A stretch of DNA of 64,000 nt, from assembly GCF_014839805.1 (NCBI RefSeq), contig NC_051119.1, positions 6,193,245-6,257,244 on the forward strand, given 5' to 3'. The notes under the pieces are model-generated. The model was not told where the DNA came from, did not search any database, and worked only from the letters and a program-made list of their open reading frames with translations. The translations under genes and the position numbers were made by a program. The DNA comes from Manduca sexta (taxonomy: Eukaryota > Arthropoda > Insecta > Lepidoptera > Sphingidae). Shown piece by piece: positions 30,866-41,555 of the stretch. Position 1 is the first letter of the stretch; every line of letters begins with the position of its first letter.

Positions 30866-30984
30866 CATTGTTTCTTTGTATGCACGTTGAAAAGGAAAAA
30901 TTAAAATTTCATATGTTTCGATAGCAATAAATTAATTCGATTAAAACGGTCAATCAGTACGTCAACGACCAACTGACTTGGTCT

Positions 30985-31150
30985 GATTTTTTTTTTAATC
31001 TGACAATACGGTTGTTAGCCTGGCAGGGTTGGCTTATACAACACCGGACTTTCGGATGAGTGTTTTAGGCACTCGAAACTCTTTGAAAATTAAGTGACCA
31101 TGGTGAGGGCGACCCACTAACGGATCACGAACGGCTCAGGAAACTCGGTC
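30985..31150 (-). mobile_element. Jockey-related LINE 3' UTR, diverged
   Basis: A T-run near 30988 is followed by 'ttgttagcctggcagggttg', 'gcttatacaacaccgg' and 'ttttaggcactcg', the inverse of the 3' UTR end at 16232-16443 with substantial divergence. It is an older or sister family, severely 5'-truncated. Confidence 0.8.
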
Positions 31151-31206
31151 TGTCAAACGCTCAGTGCTTTACAGCAAAAAGTGTCATAAATACCCTCACT
31201 AAAAGT

Positions 31207-31536
31207 ATAATAATAATATCAGCTCTGTATTATATACTGTCCCACTTTTGGGCACGGGCCTCCTCTACTACTGAGAGGGATTAGGCCTTAGTCCACCACG
31301 CTGGCCTAGTGCGGATTGGTAGACTTCACACACCTTCGAAATTCCTATAGAGAACTTCTCAGATGTGCAGGTTTCCTCACGATGCTTACCTTCACCGTTA
31401 AAGCAAGCGATAATTCACAAAGAATACACACATATTTTTTAAGAAAAGTCAGAGGTGTGTGCCCTTGGGATTTGAATCTGCGGACATTCGTCTCGGCAGT
31501 CCGTTCCACAACCAACTAGGCTAGCGCCGCGTTAAA
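31207..31536 (-). mobile_element. SINE-1 copy
   Basis: Near-complete: tail inverse 'taatatcagctctgtattat', B-box inverse 'gggatttgaatctgc', A-box inverse 'ccaactaggctagcgcc'. Confidence 0.92.
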
Positions 31537-31962
31537 AGTATGCCACGTCCAAAATACCAAAGCATCGTAGTAGTTTTCATTAAATTCACTTTTAATCTTA
31601 GGCAGCAGGTGCCGGGGGAAAGAATAGTAATACATTACGTGAAGCGACGTTGCCTCCCATTGTGCTCTGTCGCACAGTTTCCGTCTGACCTGGTTTCCTG
31701 GACCTCCCTAGTTTTAAAAACATTGGACGCGTGATTACCTCTTTGACTTCTGACAAGGAATTTGTTGATGGATGCTTGATTGTTGTTAAATTAAGTTAGT
31801 AATTTATCACCTAGGCCATCTTTGGTAGAATTTAATATTAAGTCAAATGTATCAGAATGATCGTTAGGTTTTTCACTAATTATTATATTAATTTTAGGGT
31901 TTTTAGGGCCAAAGTATACTGGTGTGTTTATTTATTATTTTTTCCGGTACTTATACCAAACA
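31537..31962. other. Stretch without recognised features
   Basis: The 64-codon frame at 31540-31734 has no domain. Confidence 0.45.
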
Positions 31963-32075
31963 ATACATTGTAATTCAAGGTGTTGGACGGTGTTTCTACT
32001 GTTTATGGGCGGTCGTATCGCTTACCATTAGGCGAACGGCAAGCTTGTTTTGTGATTTACAGCAATAAAAAAAAT
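31963..32075 (+). mobile_element. BMC1-like LINE 3' end, short copy
   Basis: 'gtaattcaaggtgttggacg' to 'cgtatcgcttaccattaggc' and an A-tail. Confidence 0.75.
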
Positions 32076-33164
32076 ACCAACGACATACGTTTTTTAATAT
32101 GTTAAATACCGTATCTGTGTTTGTGAAGTATATAATAGAGTATATAATTTTATTTCGCCAAGTAAGCCAAATTGGTAGTATCTTAGTGGCAAGTACCAAT
32201 AAGAGTAGTGTCAATATTAATTCAGTCGCTTTGGACATGAATTCCGACTACAAAACAATGTAAACGAGTATATTACAATGCGTGTTCTCTGGATACTACA
32301 AGACTTCTTACACAACAAATAAAATCATACAATTGAACAGAACATGTTGTTTTAGATAATTTCATTAAATATTAAAAAATACTTTTGAGCGTATTTGCAA
32401 TTCGTTGTAAGCATTTTAGTTTTAACATTTAGTTACGAATAACGTGCTAAAATTTTCTTGATTGATCAATATTGTATTGCAAAATCACGACAATAGGATT
32501 TTCTCGATAAATTGTCATGGAATTAAAAGTTTTTATAAAAGCAAAACACTTTAAATGGACCCCATTGTGTGCGAAACAAATCACAATCTTTGACGGCACA
32601 TTAAACATTTCAAGTCCAAAACGTTTCATTCAATTTATCATTCAATAAAATCCGTTCCCTCTTTTCAATTCATTCGTTCACCGGTCCGGGAGGACTTTTA
32701 TCTCATCACTTAAAGTTTAAGTGGAACACTCGTGTTCTAAATTCAAAATTTGGAGATAAACCCGAGCGCTTATCTCTAGAGATTAGGGCTAATCCATTCT
32801 TAGTAACCAGCTTGTTATACACTTTGGGTGTTGTTGAGTTAAATTTTTCACTAAGAGAAAAACCTTAGTGTAGTGATTAACTTGAGTAAAACAGCCGGTC
32901 AAGTTCACAGTTACTTTATTACTGGTTGACGCACGGGTTATGATCGAGTCGCAGTTCGAGGGTAGATATAAACGTTTTTATAATTGTTCGCGTACACATC
33001 ACTTTGTCTTGAATGCATGAGTAGATTTATAGGTCAGTCGATACAAATCGACTTGTTTTTTTACAAGCCTTGGACATAATACCGGGAATTAGCGTCAAAA
33101 AGTCGCACGAAGACTGGTATCGTAGGAATGGAAACCTGAGATCTCCTTGTACACGAAATCAATG
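32076..33164. other. Stretch without recognised features
   Basis: 1.1 kb. The chance frames 31996-32238 (-) and 32447-32629 (-) show no domain. Confidence 0.5.
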
Positions 33165-33425
33165 AGGTGACAATCATCATCATTAGCCGCAGGATGTCCA
33201 CTGCTGAATATCGGCCTTCCCCAAAGATTCCCAGATCATTCTATTGGAAGCGGCCCGTCCAGCGGCCTCCTGTGACTTTTATGAGGTCATCTGTTCACTT
33301 GGAACCGGCCCGTCCAGCGACCTCCTGTGACTTTTATGAGGTCATCTGTCCACCTCGTGGGTGGACGTCCGACGCTGCGCTTGCCAGTTTTCGGCTTCCA
33401 CTCCAGAACCTTCGACAATGATTGC
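33165..33425 (-). mobile_element. RTE-type LINE 3' end with internal duplication
   Basis: On the reverse strand the tail 'gatgatgatt' and the C-terminal coding remnant (VEWRP-like, then RWTD-like) of RTE LINEs are readable. 'cgtccagcg.cctcctgtga' plus 'cttttatgaggtcatctgt' occurs twice in tandem (about 33255 and 33310), a local duplication. Confidence 0.8.
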
Positions 33426-33431
33426 TAAATA

Positions 33432-33945
33432 GACTGTTTCAATGGCGTTGTTGTATTGCATTCTGAGGTATTGGGTTCCCATCCCAAGTCGGGCGAAGTG
33501 ATAGTGGGTTTTTCTACTCAGTGCAGCCTGGAGTTTAAAATTTGCATTAAATATGAATGTGGACTGCCTTGTTGGTGTAGTTGTATGCATGCGTGGTACG
33601 GCAGCGCTCTGAGCTCCTGGGTTCGAATCCCGGGTCGGACAAAGTGATATTTGGATATTTCTGCTCAGTATCAGCTCGGAGTCCGGAATTTGTGCCTGAT
33701 ATGACGATAGACTCACCCCCTATTACATCATGAAGCAGAACACACTTGGCGAAAAGTGGGTGCCTTGGTTTTGCCTCTAATTAACCCTTCGGGGATAAAT
33801 ACGTGATGTGGGTGTTATGAAATATGATATTATGATAGGCCTTTATCACATGGGTTGCATTAATGACGCAAAAGGGGGCGTCTTGGATGCATCTCTGCCT
33901 ACCGCTTAGGAAAAAGGCGTGATGTGTGAATTTGAATTGTCACAG
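33432..33945 (+). mobile_element. SINE-2 copy split by another SINE-2
   Basis: The head and first body part (33432-33546, 'gggttcccatcccaagtcgg') and the 3' part (about 33836-33945, 'gcatctctgcctaccgctta') belong to one older copy. Confidence 0.65.
33547..33835 (+). mobile_element. SINE-2 copy, complete, nested in SINE-2
   Basis: A near-canonical head with A-box-like 'tggtgtagttg' and a perfect B box in 'gggttcgaatcccgggtcgg', the body, and the end 'gataaatacgtgatgt'. 'aaatatga' occurs on both sides, a possible 8 bp target duplication. Confidence 0.8.
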
Positions 33946-34298
33946 TTTAAAAATGTTTATTGTTAAAGCTTTATAATTAGGAGATACAATATAGTTTGTA
34001 CAATATTAATATTAAAACGGATTGAGTTATATTCGATAAATCTGCTGACAGTTATGTAAATTTATAATCTGATGATTAATATGCAACGTTGTCATTTAGT
34101 TAATTAATGTATATTTAATCCATAAATAAATGAGCAATATTTTATATTTGCTTATGCACACGCCTCTAAACCTGAAGGGGTAGACAGTAGAATTACTGCA
34201 CACACGACCTTCCATTATTGTTAATCTGGGACTTGGTATGTGAATTAATTTAAGTGCGTTTGCGGCCACTGACATTTCTTACCAATATTTATATTAAA
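33946..34298. other. AT-rich stretch with one SINE-like scrap
   Basis: 'cacacgcctctaaacctgaa' near 34155 resembles an inverted SINE-2 3' end; nothing else recognised. Confidence 0.4.
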
Positions 34299-34538
34299 CT
34301 AGCCGACTCGACAGACGATGTCCTGTCAACTATGAATTTGCAGCGCGCATTCTGTCAATCGCTGAAATTAACTTTTCTTAAATTTTCTAACGTTCCGCTC
34401 AACTTCCTTAATTTTTTCTTTCATAAGATCTTTCTCCTGACAATAACAAACACAACAAAAAAAAATGTGAAATCGGTCAGCCGTTCACGCGTGATGTCGT
34501 GACCAAGGGAAATAGGAATTCATTTTTATATATATAGA
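34299..34538 (-). mobile_element. HEL-c Helitron copy
   Basis: It starts with the inverse of a CTAG end ('ctagccgactcgacagacga'), has the core 'gaatttgcagcgcgcattct' and ends 'tatatatataga', the inverse of a TCTATA start. Same family at 44272 and 60379. Confidence 0.85.
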
Positions 34539-35045
34539 AGATTATTATAAATTTTGCTTACCATATAAAACTGTATTAGTGTGTATACTGTACGTGCCGG
34601 CTTTCGAACCTATCTACACATCAACTTGAGCACCTTTACTTTAATCGAAATATCATCATAGCGTAAAACGTGTAACACAATCGCACGACAGAATATTCCG
34701 CGGAAATATTGAAAAGTGTTTGCCCTCGGGAACTCTGATTTGATTTCCCTGTGCCTTGTTAGTTGGCGGAATCAACACCGCAAACGTCTGTTATAGAGAA
34801 GGTAAATATGAAAACTTTGGGATCTTCCGTATTTGTGACGTCTTTTATCAATGAAGTTATTTATATGTGAACATGTGTGTATCGCACCCTGCAGTCCACT
34901 GGGAGAAACCTTCGAATGAGACACTAGAATCCAGTAGCGTAGCTTGCAGTAGAAGGGCTCTGTATGCAATTTTTTTGGGGCCCTTCAGGGTATTGCGGAC
35001 TTTTGGCCACCTGCTTAGTTTAATGTATCACTGATGCGGGTGATA
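34539..35045. other. Stretch without recognised features
   Basis: A low-copy segment near 34925-35000 ('ccagtagcgtagcttgcagt') resembles old LINE or SINE debris but is not assignable. Confidence 0.4.
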
Positions 35046-35345
35046 CAGCGATGGCTACGCCCCTGCTGGAATCCCTCAGCTTAGCGACTGCAGGGGCCTG
35101 GAAGCAAGTTGGTAGGGGACATCTGGGGGAAAAAAGTGTTGGGGAAGGAAGAGGAACCCTCTTAGGATTTGGGAGAAGGCCAGGGAATGTTCGTGATCCC
35201 TCATAGGCCTCAATGTGTAGTGACAATCTCGAGGTATACACACTGGATTGTGTGCTTAGGGCCGCGGCAAATGTCTCCCAGTCCAAGAGCGTGCATTCGG
35301 TGCACAATACTAGGAGATTCTCGCGGCTTCGCTCACGTACCAAAC
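35046..35345 (+). repeat. REP-I copy
   Basis: A purine-rich repeat ('gaaggccagggaatgttcgt'), then 'cataggcctcaatgtgtag' and 'tcgaggtatacacactgga'. It matches 41225-41492. Class unknown; the second copy leads directly into BMC1-like sequence, so it may be the upstream 3' UTR of that LINE. Confidence 0.7.
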
Positions 35346-35394
35346 ATTTCCGAATGCCCACAAGTCGCCCACGCAAGTCTGTCGTGGATCAGCA

Positions 35395-35540
35395 TATGTA
35401 TACCGATTTCAACATGCCGGCATAATTGTGTCGACTGCTGAGGGGTAATCATATCTCGTCAGTCGACATTTTAGTGGACCCCACTCCATTTACCATCAGG
35501 TGTAGTGGGATAACTTTGTACCCGTATATAAAAAATATAA
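35395..35540 (+). repeat. REP-C copy, 5'-truncated
   Basis: 'caacatgccggcataattgt' then 'gtcgactgctgaggggtaat' to 'ttaccatcaggtgtagtggg'. Confidence 0.85.
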
Positions 35541-35976
35541 ACTAAATTATCATATTTAGAAAATATAAGTATGATTTTATTCCCTTTTTAGTAATAGTAG
35601 TTAATTAGTAAATCAGTATAAAAAACACACCACTGTAGAATATAAGTATATAAAATAAAAATTCGCTCTAACATCGACCAATAAATCAAAACCTTGCTAA
35701 AATAAATCATTTCTAACGCCTTAAGTATACAAAGTAAACACGAAACTATGAATATTCAAAGGTAAAAGTGAAAAAAAATCCACGATTAAAAATTCCCAAT
35801 AGAAAAGAGAATTTAAAAGCACCTTTGACTTCGGGATGGCAGTCTGAGATGGCTATCTTAGTAATTATTCATGTAAACGAGAGAACTTGATGACAAATTT
35901 GCGTAACGAAGTGGGTAAAGCTGTACGGGAAGTTTACGGTTAAAAAATTGATGAATAGATCGAGTCGTATTTTGCT
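35541..35976. other. AT-rich stretch without recognised features
   Basis: Nothing recognised. Confidence 0.5.
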
Positions 35977-36360
35977 GGTAGTATTTTATATCCGCTCCGA
36001 CATACGGTGTTAAAACTCGCCATAGTGGCATCGTCGGGATCAGCCTGTGTATATCCGGTTTCAACAAGCATAATTGTGTCGACTGCCGGGGGGCAATCAT
36101 CTCTCGCGCTGCTCGAAGTCAGGAAGTAGCCTACGTAAGTGTGTAGTCGGGATCAGCCTGTGTATATCCGGTTCCAACAAGCATAATTGTGTCGACTGCC
36201 GGAGGGCAATCATCTCTCGTGCAGCTCGAAGTCAGGAAGCGGCCTATTTAAGTGTGTAGTCGGGATCAGCCTGTGTATATCCGGTTCCAACAAGCATAAT
36301 TGTATCGACTGCCGAGTGGCAATCATCTCTCGTGCAGCTCAAAGTCAGGAAGTTGGCGGT
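35977..36360 (+). repeat. REP-C copy with three 113 bp tandem units
   Basis: The common 5' part is followed by units at 36033, 36146 and 36259, each opening 'gtcgggatcagcctgtgtat'. The spacing is exactly 113 bp twice. The repeated piece is the REP-C interior from 'gtcggga' to just past 'ctctcgtgcagctc'. Confidence 0.9.
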
Positions 36361-37029
36361 GTGATCCCCCTTTTGCTCGGAAAACACGTATTGCTGTTGG
36401 TCCTGCGCCTGATCTCTCTCCGGTCATGTCGAATTACCGTCTCATCGGACGATGGCAGTGAAGGAACAGTTTGTATATTGCGTACTTGTGTATTGCGCAC
36501 ACGCTAGTGCACCATATGTCCTGCGTACTTGGCTGATCTCCGTTGAGATTTGCCCTTGGCCGAAATTCGATTAAGAAGGAATCGATTGATAAATATTTAT
36601 TATTAGGAAGTAAAACAGAAAAGAGCTCGTTAGCAAATCCGTAACAAGAATCATTAAGATAAAAGCACTTCATCTTAAAGTACTTTTTTACCTGTTGAGT
36701 AATTTTTCACTGTCCCAAAGGGATAAACATAAAAGAGCAGAAACTTCTCAAGTTATTCCACGGGGCCTAAATTCGCGGAACCTTTAGTCAGTGACACACC
36801 TAGCCGTAAATCGTTCACGATGACATTTGACGTCCTGAGAACCGAATTCTGACCGCGGTGGATTTACGGTCTGACAGCGCGGAGTTAAATTATAGTACGT
36901 TTGGCGCGAGTTTGCCGTTCAAACTTTTAGGTTATGTATGTAAATAAGTATTCTGAGGTGCAATTTGGTTATAAAGAGCCATCTTTAAGGCGCCAGCCTT
37001 TAATGGCTGTTAAGGTTAGTTGTTTTATT
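36361..37029. other. Stretch without recognised features
   Basis: No domain in the short frames. A CpG-containing stretch near 36800-36910 is unassigned. Confidence 0.45.
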
Positions 37030-37445
37030 AAAACCAAAGACATTAATTATAGTAAATTATAGATTAATTATAGTTAGATATCGTGATCAAACTTGTGCTC
37101 TAAAAGGTAATACCAATTGGTAACAAGTCGTTGTCTTGTTTAAAATTACCGAGTGACAATGTCACAGCGTCCTTAGATATTAATACTAAAATAATTTATT
37201 ACATAAATATGCTAATATACGCATTAAAAAGTGCAAACTACGATATGGAAAATATATGAAGTATTTTACATTTATGTTTTGCTATTTCACGGTAGACTCA
37301 GTAACCATCGTATTAGCGCGAAGTTGTTTGACAATCTTACCAATGTCCACACTATTTGTAAATACACATTCTAAATTCAAATTACGATTCAATAAAGCTA
37401 CATTTTATTGTCATTATTTAGGACAGACAAGCATAGACAATTATC
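37030..37445 (+). repeat. REP-M copy
   Basis: Homologous over about 400 bp to 61175-61285 plus 61706-61950: 'caaagacattaa', 'gtcacagcgtcc.tagatatt', 'tgaagtattttacat' and 'tttcacggtaga.t.agtaac'. Unclassified and non-coding. Confidence 0.7.
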
Positions 37446-37549
37446 TACCCTCTTATCAATAAAATCTCTCGTATTTGATCTAATTATTGACATATCAACG
37501 AGAATTAAAAAATAGTTATATCTTATTCCACCGAATATAATAAATCCTA

Positions 37550-38697
37550 TCTATACTATTATATAAAGCTGAAGAGTTTGTTTGTTTGTTTGTTTGTTTG
37601 TTTGAACGCGCTAATCTCAGGAACTACTGGTCCAAACTGAAAAATTCTTTTTGCGTTGGATAGCCCTATGTTCGTGGAGTGCTATAGGCTATATATCATC
37701 ACGCTATACTCAATAGGAGCGGAGCAGTAATGCCTAATCTCAGGAACTATCGGTCCGAACTGAAAAATTATTTTTGCGTTGGATAGCCCTTTGTTTGTGG
37801 AGTGCTATAGGCTATATATCATCACGCTATACCCAGTAGGAGCAGAGCAGTAATGGCTAATCTCAGGAACTACCGATCCAAACTGAAAAATTCTTTTTGC
37901 GTTGGATAGCCTTTTGTTCGTGGAGTGCTATAGGCTATATATCATCACGCTATACCCAATAGGAGCAGAGCAGTAATGGCTAATCTCAGGAACTACAGGT
38001 TCGAACTAAAAAAATCATTTTGTATTGGATAGCCCTTTGTTCGTGAAGTGCTATAGGCTATATATCATCACGCTATGACCAATAGGAGCAGAGCACTAAC
38101 GGCTAATCTCAGAAACTAGGAGTTTGAACTGAATAATTCTTTTTGTGTTGGATAGCCCTTTGTTCCTGGAATGCTATAGGCTATATATATCAACACGATA
38201 TGCCCAATAGGAGCGGAGCAGTAATCGCTAATCTCAGGAACTACCGGTTCGAACTGAAAAAATATTTTTGTGTTAGATAGCCCTTTGTTCCTGGAGTGCT
38301 ATAGGTTATATATCGTCACGCTATAACCAATAGGAGCGGAGCAGTAATGAAACATGATGCAAAAAAAACGGGGACAATTTATTAGTTTTGAGAGCTTCTG
38401 TTGCGTGCGCTGCGTAAACGGTTAAAGTTATGCAACAATAATGTATGACGGGATTGTTCCTCTTAAAAAAGTTCTACAAAAATATATCATAAAACAAAGT
38501 CCCCCGCTGCATCGGTCTGCCCGAACGTGTTAAACTCAAAAACTACCCAACGTATTAGGATAAAATTTGGTATGGAGACAGTTTGAGACCCTGGGAAGAA
38601 CATAGGCTCCCGGGAAAATATATAGCGTGACTTTTATAACGGAAAACTTTAGCCCGAAAAACTTTATAACGCGGGCGGAGCCGCGGGCAAAAGCTAG
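37550..38697 (+). mobile_element. HEL-a non-autonomous Helitron with six 123 bp internal repeats
   Basis: It begins A|TCTATACTATTATATAAAG and ends with the GC hairpin 'gcgggcggagccgcgggc', 'aaaagctag' and T, matching Helitron rules (5' TC, 3' hairpin and CTRR, A/T target). A (TTTG)n run lies near 37578. There is no helicase or replicase frame, so it is non-autonomous. 1148 bp. Confidence 0.92.
37611..38350 (+). repeat. Six tandem units of 123-125 bp inside the Helitron
   Basis: 'ctaatctcaggaact' starts units at 37611, 37734, 37857, 37980, 38103 and 38228. Each unit contains 'ggatagcc' and 'gctataggctatatatcatc' and ends 'taggagc.gagcagtaat'. Units differ by several per cent. Confidence 0.93.
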
Positions 38698-38814
38698 TTA
38701 ATAATAAATGCGAAAGTTTGTGAGGATCTGTATGGATGTACGGATGTATGTATGTTTGTTCCTCTTTCACGAAAAAAGTACTAAACGAATTTGGATGAAA
38801 CTTTCAGTAATATA

Positions 38815-39138
38815 AGCGGCGATAGCCTAGTTGGGTGTGGAACGGACTACCAAGACGAATGTCCGCAGGTTCAAATCCCAAGGGCACACACCTCTGACTT
38901 TTCTAAAATCATGTGTGTATTCTTTGTGAATTTATCGTTCGCTTTAACGATGAAGGAAAACATCGTGAGGAAACCTGCACATCTGAGAAGTTCTCTATAG
39001 GAATTTCGAAGGTGTGTGAAGTCTACCAATCCGCACTAGGCCAGCGTGGTGGACTAAGGCCTAATCCCTCTCAGTAGTAGAGGAGGCCCGTGCTCAGCAT
39101 TAGGACAATATATAATACAGGGCTGATATTATTATTTA
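38815..39138 (+). mobile_element. SINE-1 copy, complete, with 13 bp target duplication
   Basis: A perfect A box 'tagcctagttgg' and B box 'ggttcaaatcc', and the tail 'gggctgatattattattta'. 'tttcagtaatata' occurs at 38802-38814 and 39139-39151. It is the best SINE-1 reference in the window. Confidence 0.95.
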
Positions 39139-39216
39139 TTTCAGTAATATAGGTTATACATCAGAATAACACATAGGCTATAATTTATAATGACTTTATG
39201 TAATTTGGTCATAATA

Positions 39217-39493
39217 CATACATACATACATACATACATAACATCACGCATTTATCCCCGAAGGGGTATGCAGAGGCGCAACTAGGGCACCCACTTTTCG
39301 CCAAGTATGTTCCGTCCCATGATGTGATAGGGGGCGAGCCTATCGTCATATTGGGCACAAATTCCAGACTCCGGACTGATACTGAGCAGAAAAACCCAAA
39401 TATCACTTTGCCCGACCCGGGATTCGAACCCAGGACCTCAGAGCGCTATTGTACCGGACATGCAATACAACTACGCCACCGAGGCAGTCTAAA
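39217..39493 (-). mobile_element. SINE-2 copy, complete, with 12 bp target duplication
   Basis: On the reverse strand: head 'ggtggcgtagttgtattgca', B box 'ggttcgaatcc', and the end 'atgcgtgatgttatg' followed by a (TATG)n tail. 'ttggtcataata' occurs at 39205-39216 and 39494-39505. Confidence 0.93.
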
Positions 39494-39780
39494 TTGGTCA
39501 TAATATACCGATACATATCAAGTAAGTCGGAAAAAAATTGCTATCTTGGCCTACGCTGTCTAAACCGTTTGAGTTAGACAAAGATGATGTACCGTAGGAT
39601 TGGTTGACTGAAAAAGTTCTTAACCTATTATGTGGAACCTTTTATGTAGAAGCCACTATGACCAAAATAATAGCCATAAATATAATTAAATCTTATATCG
39701 GATACTCTTTAACAATGCACTAGCGGGACTTTTATCCCGGAAAACTCCTTCACGCGGGCAAAGCCGCGAGTAAAAACTAG

Positions 39781-40249
39781 TAACATATTTACATTCATCT
39801 TCTAACGTATAGAAAACATGAAAAAAAGCCCCACACAATCATGTCTCATACACATAATTTACACGTCAAAAAACCGTGGAAAAACAAAATAAAGTGACAT
39901 GTTTGTCATATATATCTCAGTGGGCTATTTAAGGTCTCCTTAACATTCGCGCCGCACAACACACAAACACAATAAAAATGGCGTCGGCACGACATTTTTA
40001 TTCTCTTGTAAGTATCTCTGGCGCTCTTAATATTCGACTTATAGACAAGTGTGGTATGTACGTAGTCATTGATTTATGTTGTTATGGATAAGGTAGTATG
40101 AATAGTGTTTTGAGGAAACTGCGATTCGACATGAAGTTTGTGTGGTTGGTGCTATCTCTGATCTGAACTTAGTGATGTTATGTTGAATCAAGAAGAATAG
40201 TATATGGATTCTAACTTAGAATATTAGAAATGAATTAGCCATAATTTTC
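39781..40249. other. Stretch without recognised features
   Basis: Nothing recognised. Confidence 0.5.
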
Positions 40250-40425
40250 AGCAAACTGTGTCGGTAGCGTAGTTCGATACCGGGTCGGGCAGAATGTTAT
40301 TGGGTTTTGTATTCAGCCTCAGCCCGGAGTCTAGCATTTGTATCACATCATGGGACGGAATATATACGGTGGTAAGTTGGTCCACCAGTTGCACCCCTGC
40401 CTACATAGGTATAGCTGATAAAACG
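40250..40425 (+). mobile_element. SINE-2 fragment with shortened head
   Basis: 'gtagcgtagttcgataccgg' joins the head directly to the B-box region, deleting the middle. The body 'cagcccggagtctagcattt' and 'gcacccctgcctac' follow. Confidence 0.7.
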
Positions 40426-40684
40426 CGAGCGCGTGCGCGCGTATATGTGTGTGTAATTTTCAGAAGTACTTATCTTGTTAATATTTATGGTGTGTCAGTA
40501 CGGTGACCAACCTCTTGACTAAATATTTTTATGCCAAGAGTGTTGGTAAATAGCGATGAAATGAAGCGAAATTTTAGCTTAAATATATGAATGGCACTGA
40601 AATACATTATTTTTTCACATATATTTGTATATAAGAATCATTTTTTTACATATCTTATGACACTAAATTTATTACTTATTTATA

Positions 40685-40762
40685 TTTAAGGCCTAATCCC
40701 TCCCAGTAGTAGAGGAACAGTATATATTACAGAGCTGATAATATTAATATTTATTATTATAT
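40685..40762 (+). mobile_element. SINE-1 3' fragment
   Basis: 'aaggcctaatccctcccagt' to 'cagagctgataatattaata'. Confidence 0.75.
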
Positions 40763-41224
40763 ATTAAATTTATTGACTTCGCACAGACAAACTACTTATC
40801 GATCCATTCAATTCCATTGGACAATATTTATTCCATCTTTTGTCTTATCTGATTTACCAACATCTTCGTGTCTTACATATGACGAATCACGAAATGTGGT
40901 TAATCAGAATCGTTTACTCGTTTCCCCACTCTTGACTATTATTAATATTCTGCGGCGGCACGAAAAGGGAAAGAGACAGCTAGATGTCTCTCGAGATCTT
41001 TATGTATTTTTAGAAGATCTTTAGTCATTTCTACAAAGTTGAAGTATTTATTGCTGAAGGGTTTGCGGTATCTTCATCCGTTCCATAAAAAGCGTGGAAA
41101 GGCCAGTAATCCATCTGAATAGGGACCATAGCAAAGATATTTTATAATAATTAACGTTTATTAAGCAAAAAATATATGGCAATGATATATTCTATCTATA
41201 CTTTTTTTTTTGGAGAAACGGAAA
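40763..41224. other. Stretch without recognised features
   Basis: The 83-codon frame at 40773-41024 has no domain I know. Confidence 0.45.
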
Positions 41225-41555
41225 CTGCAGTCGACAACGAGGGAAACCGCGAATGGAATACTGAAGTCCCCTAGCTTAGCAACTGCAGGGTCTTGGAGGA
41301 AAGTTGGGAAGGAATTGTGAGGGAAAGAGAAGGAAACCTATTAGGGATGGAAGGAGGGGAGAATGCTACTGTTCGCGAGTCCTTATAGGCCTCAATGTGA
41401 ATTGGCAACCATGAGGTATACACACTGAACTGTGTGCCTAGGGCCACGACAAATGTCCCTCCGTGCAAGGGCATTGCGGAGACCGAGCGCACACATTATA
41501 ATGAGAATGAATATTTAACATCTCAGGATGATGAGCGTACTGTAATACCAAAACA
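41225..41555 (+). repeat. REP-I copy running into BMC1-like sequence
   Basis: 41225-41492 parallels 35046-35345; from 41493 'aacatctcaggatgatgagc' is BMC1-like. Confidence 0.7.

Larger units (their letters stand above)
38698..39780 (+). mobile_element. HEL-b Helitron, directly abutting HEL-a, with two nested SINEs
   Basis: It starts at the base following HEL-a's CTAG ('taataataaatgcgaaagtt'), carries 'cctctttcacgaaaaaagta', and after the two SINE insertions ends 'cacgcgggcaaagccgcgag' plus 'taaaaactag' and T. Its own sequence is about 480 bp. Confidence 0.85.

Noticed and set aside
36187..36507. 106-codon ORF
   Set aside because: It lies in the REP-C 113 bp tandem units; the reading frame is a by-product of the repeat.
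37611..38350. CRISPR-like array
   Set aside because: Units are contiguous 123 bp repeats with no unique spacers, lie inside a eukaryotic Helitron, and have no cas genes.
38815..38900. tRNA gene
   Set aside because: A and B boxes are present, but the sequence does not close a tRNA cloverleaf and continues into a SINE body found at many loci.
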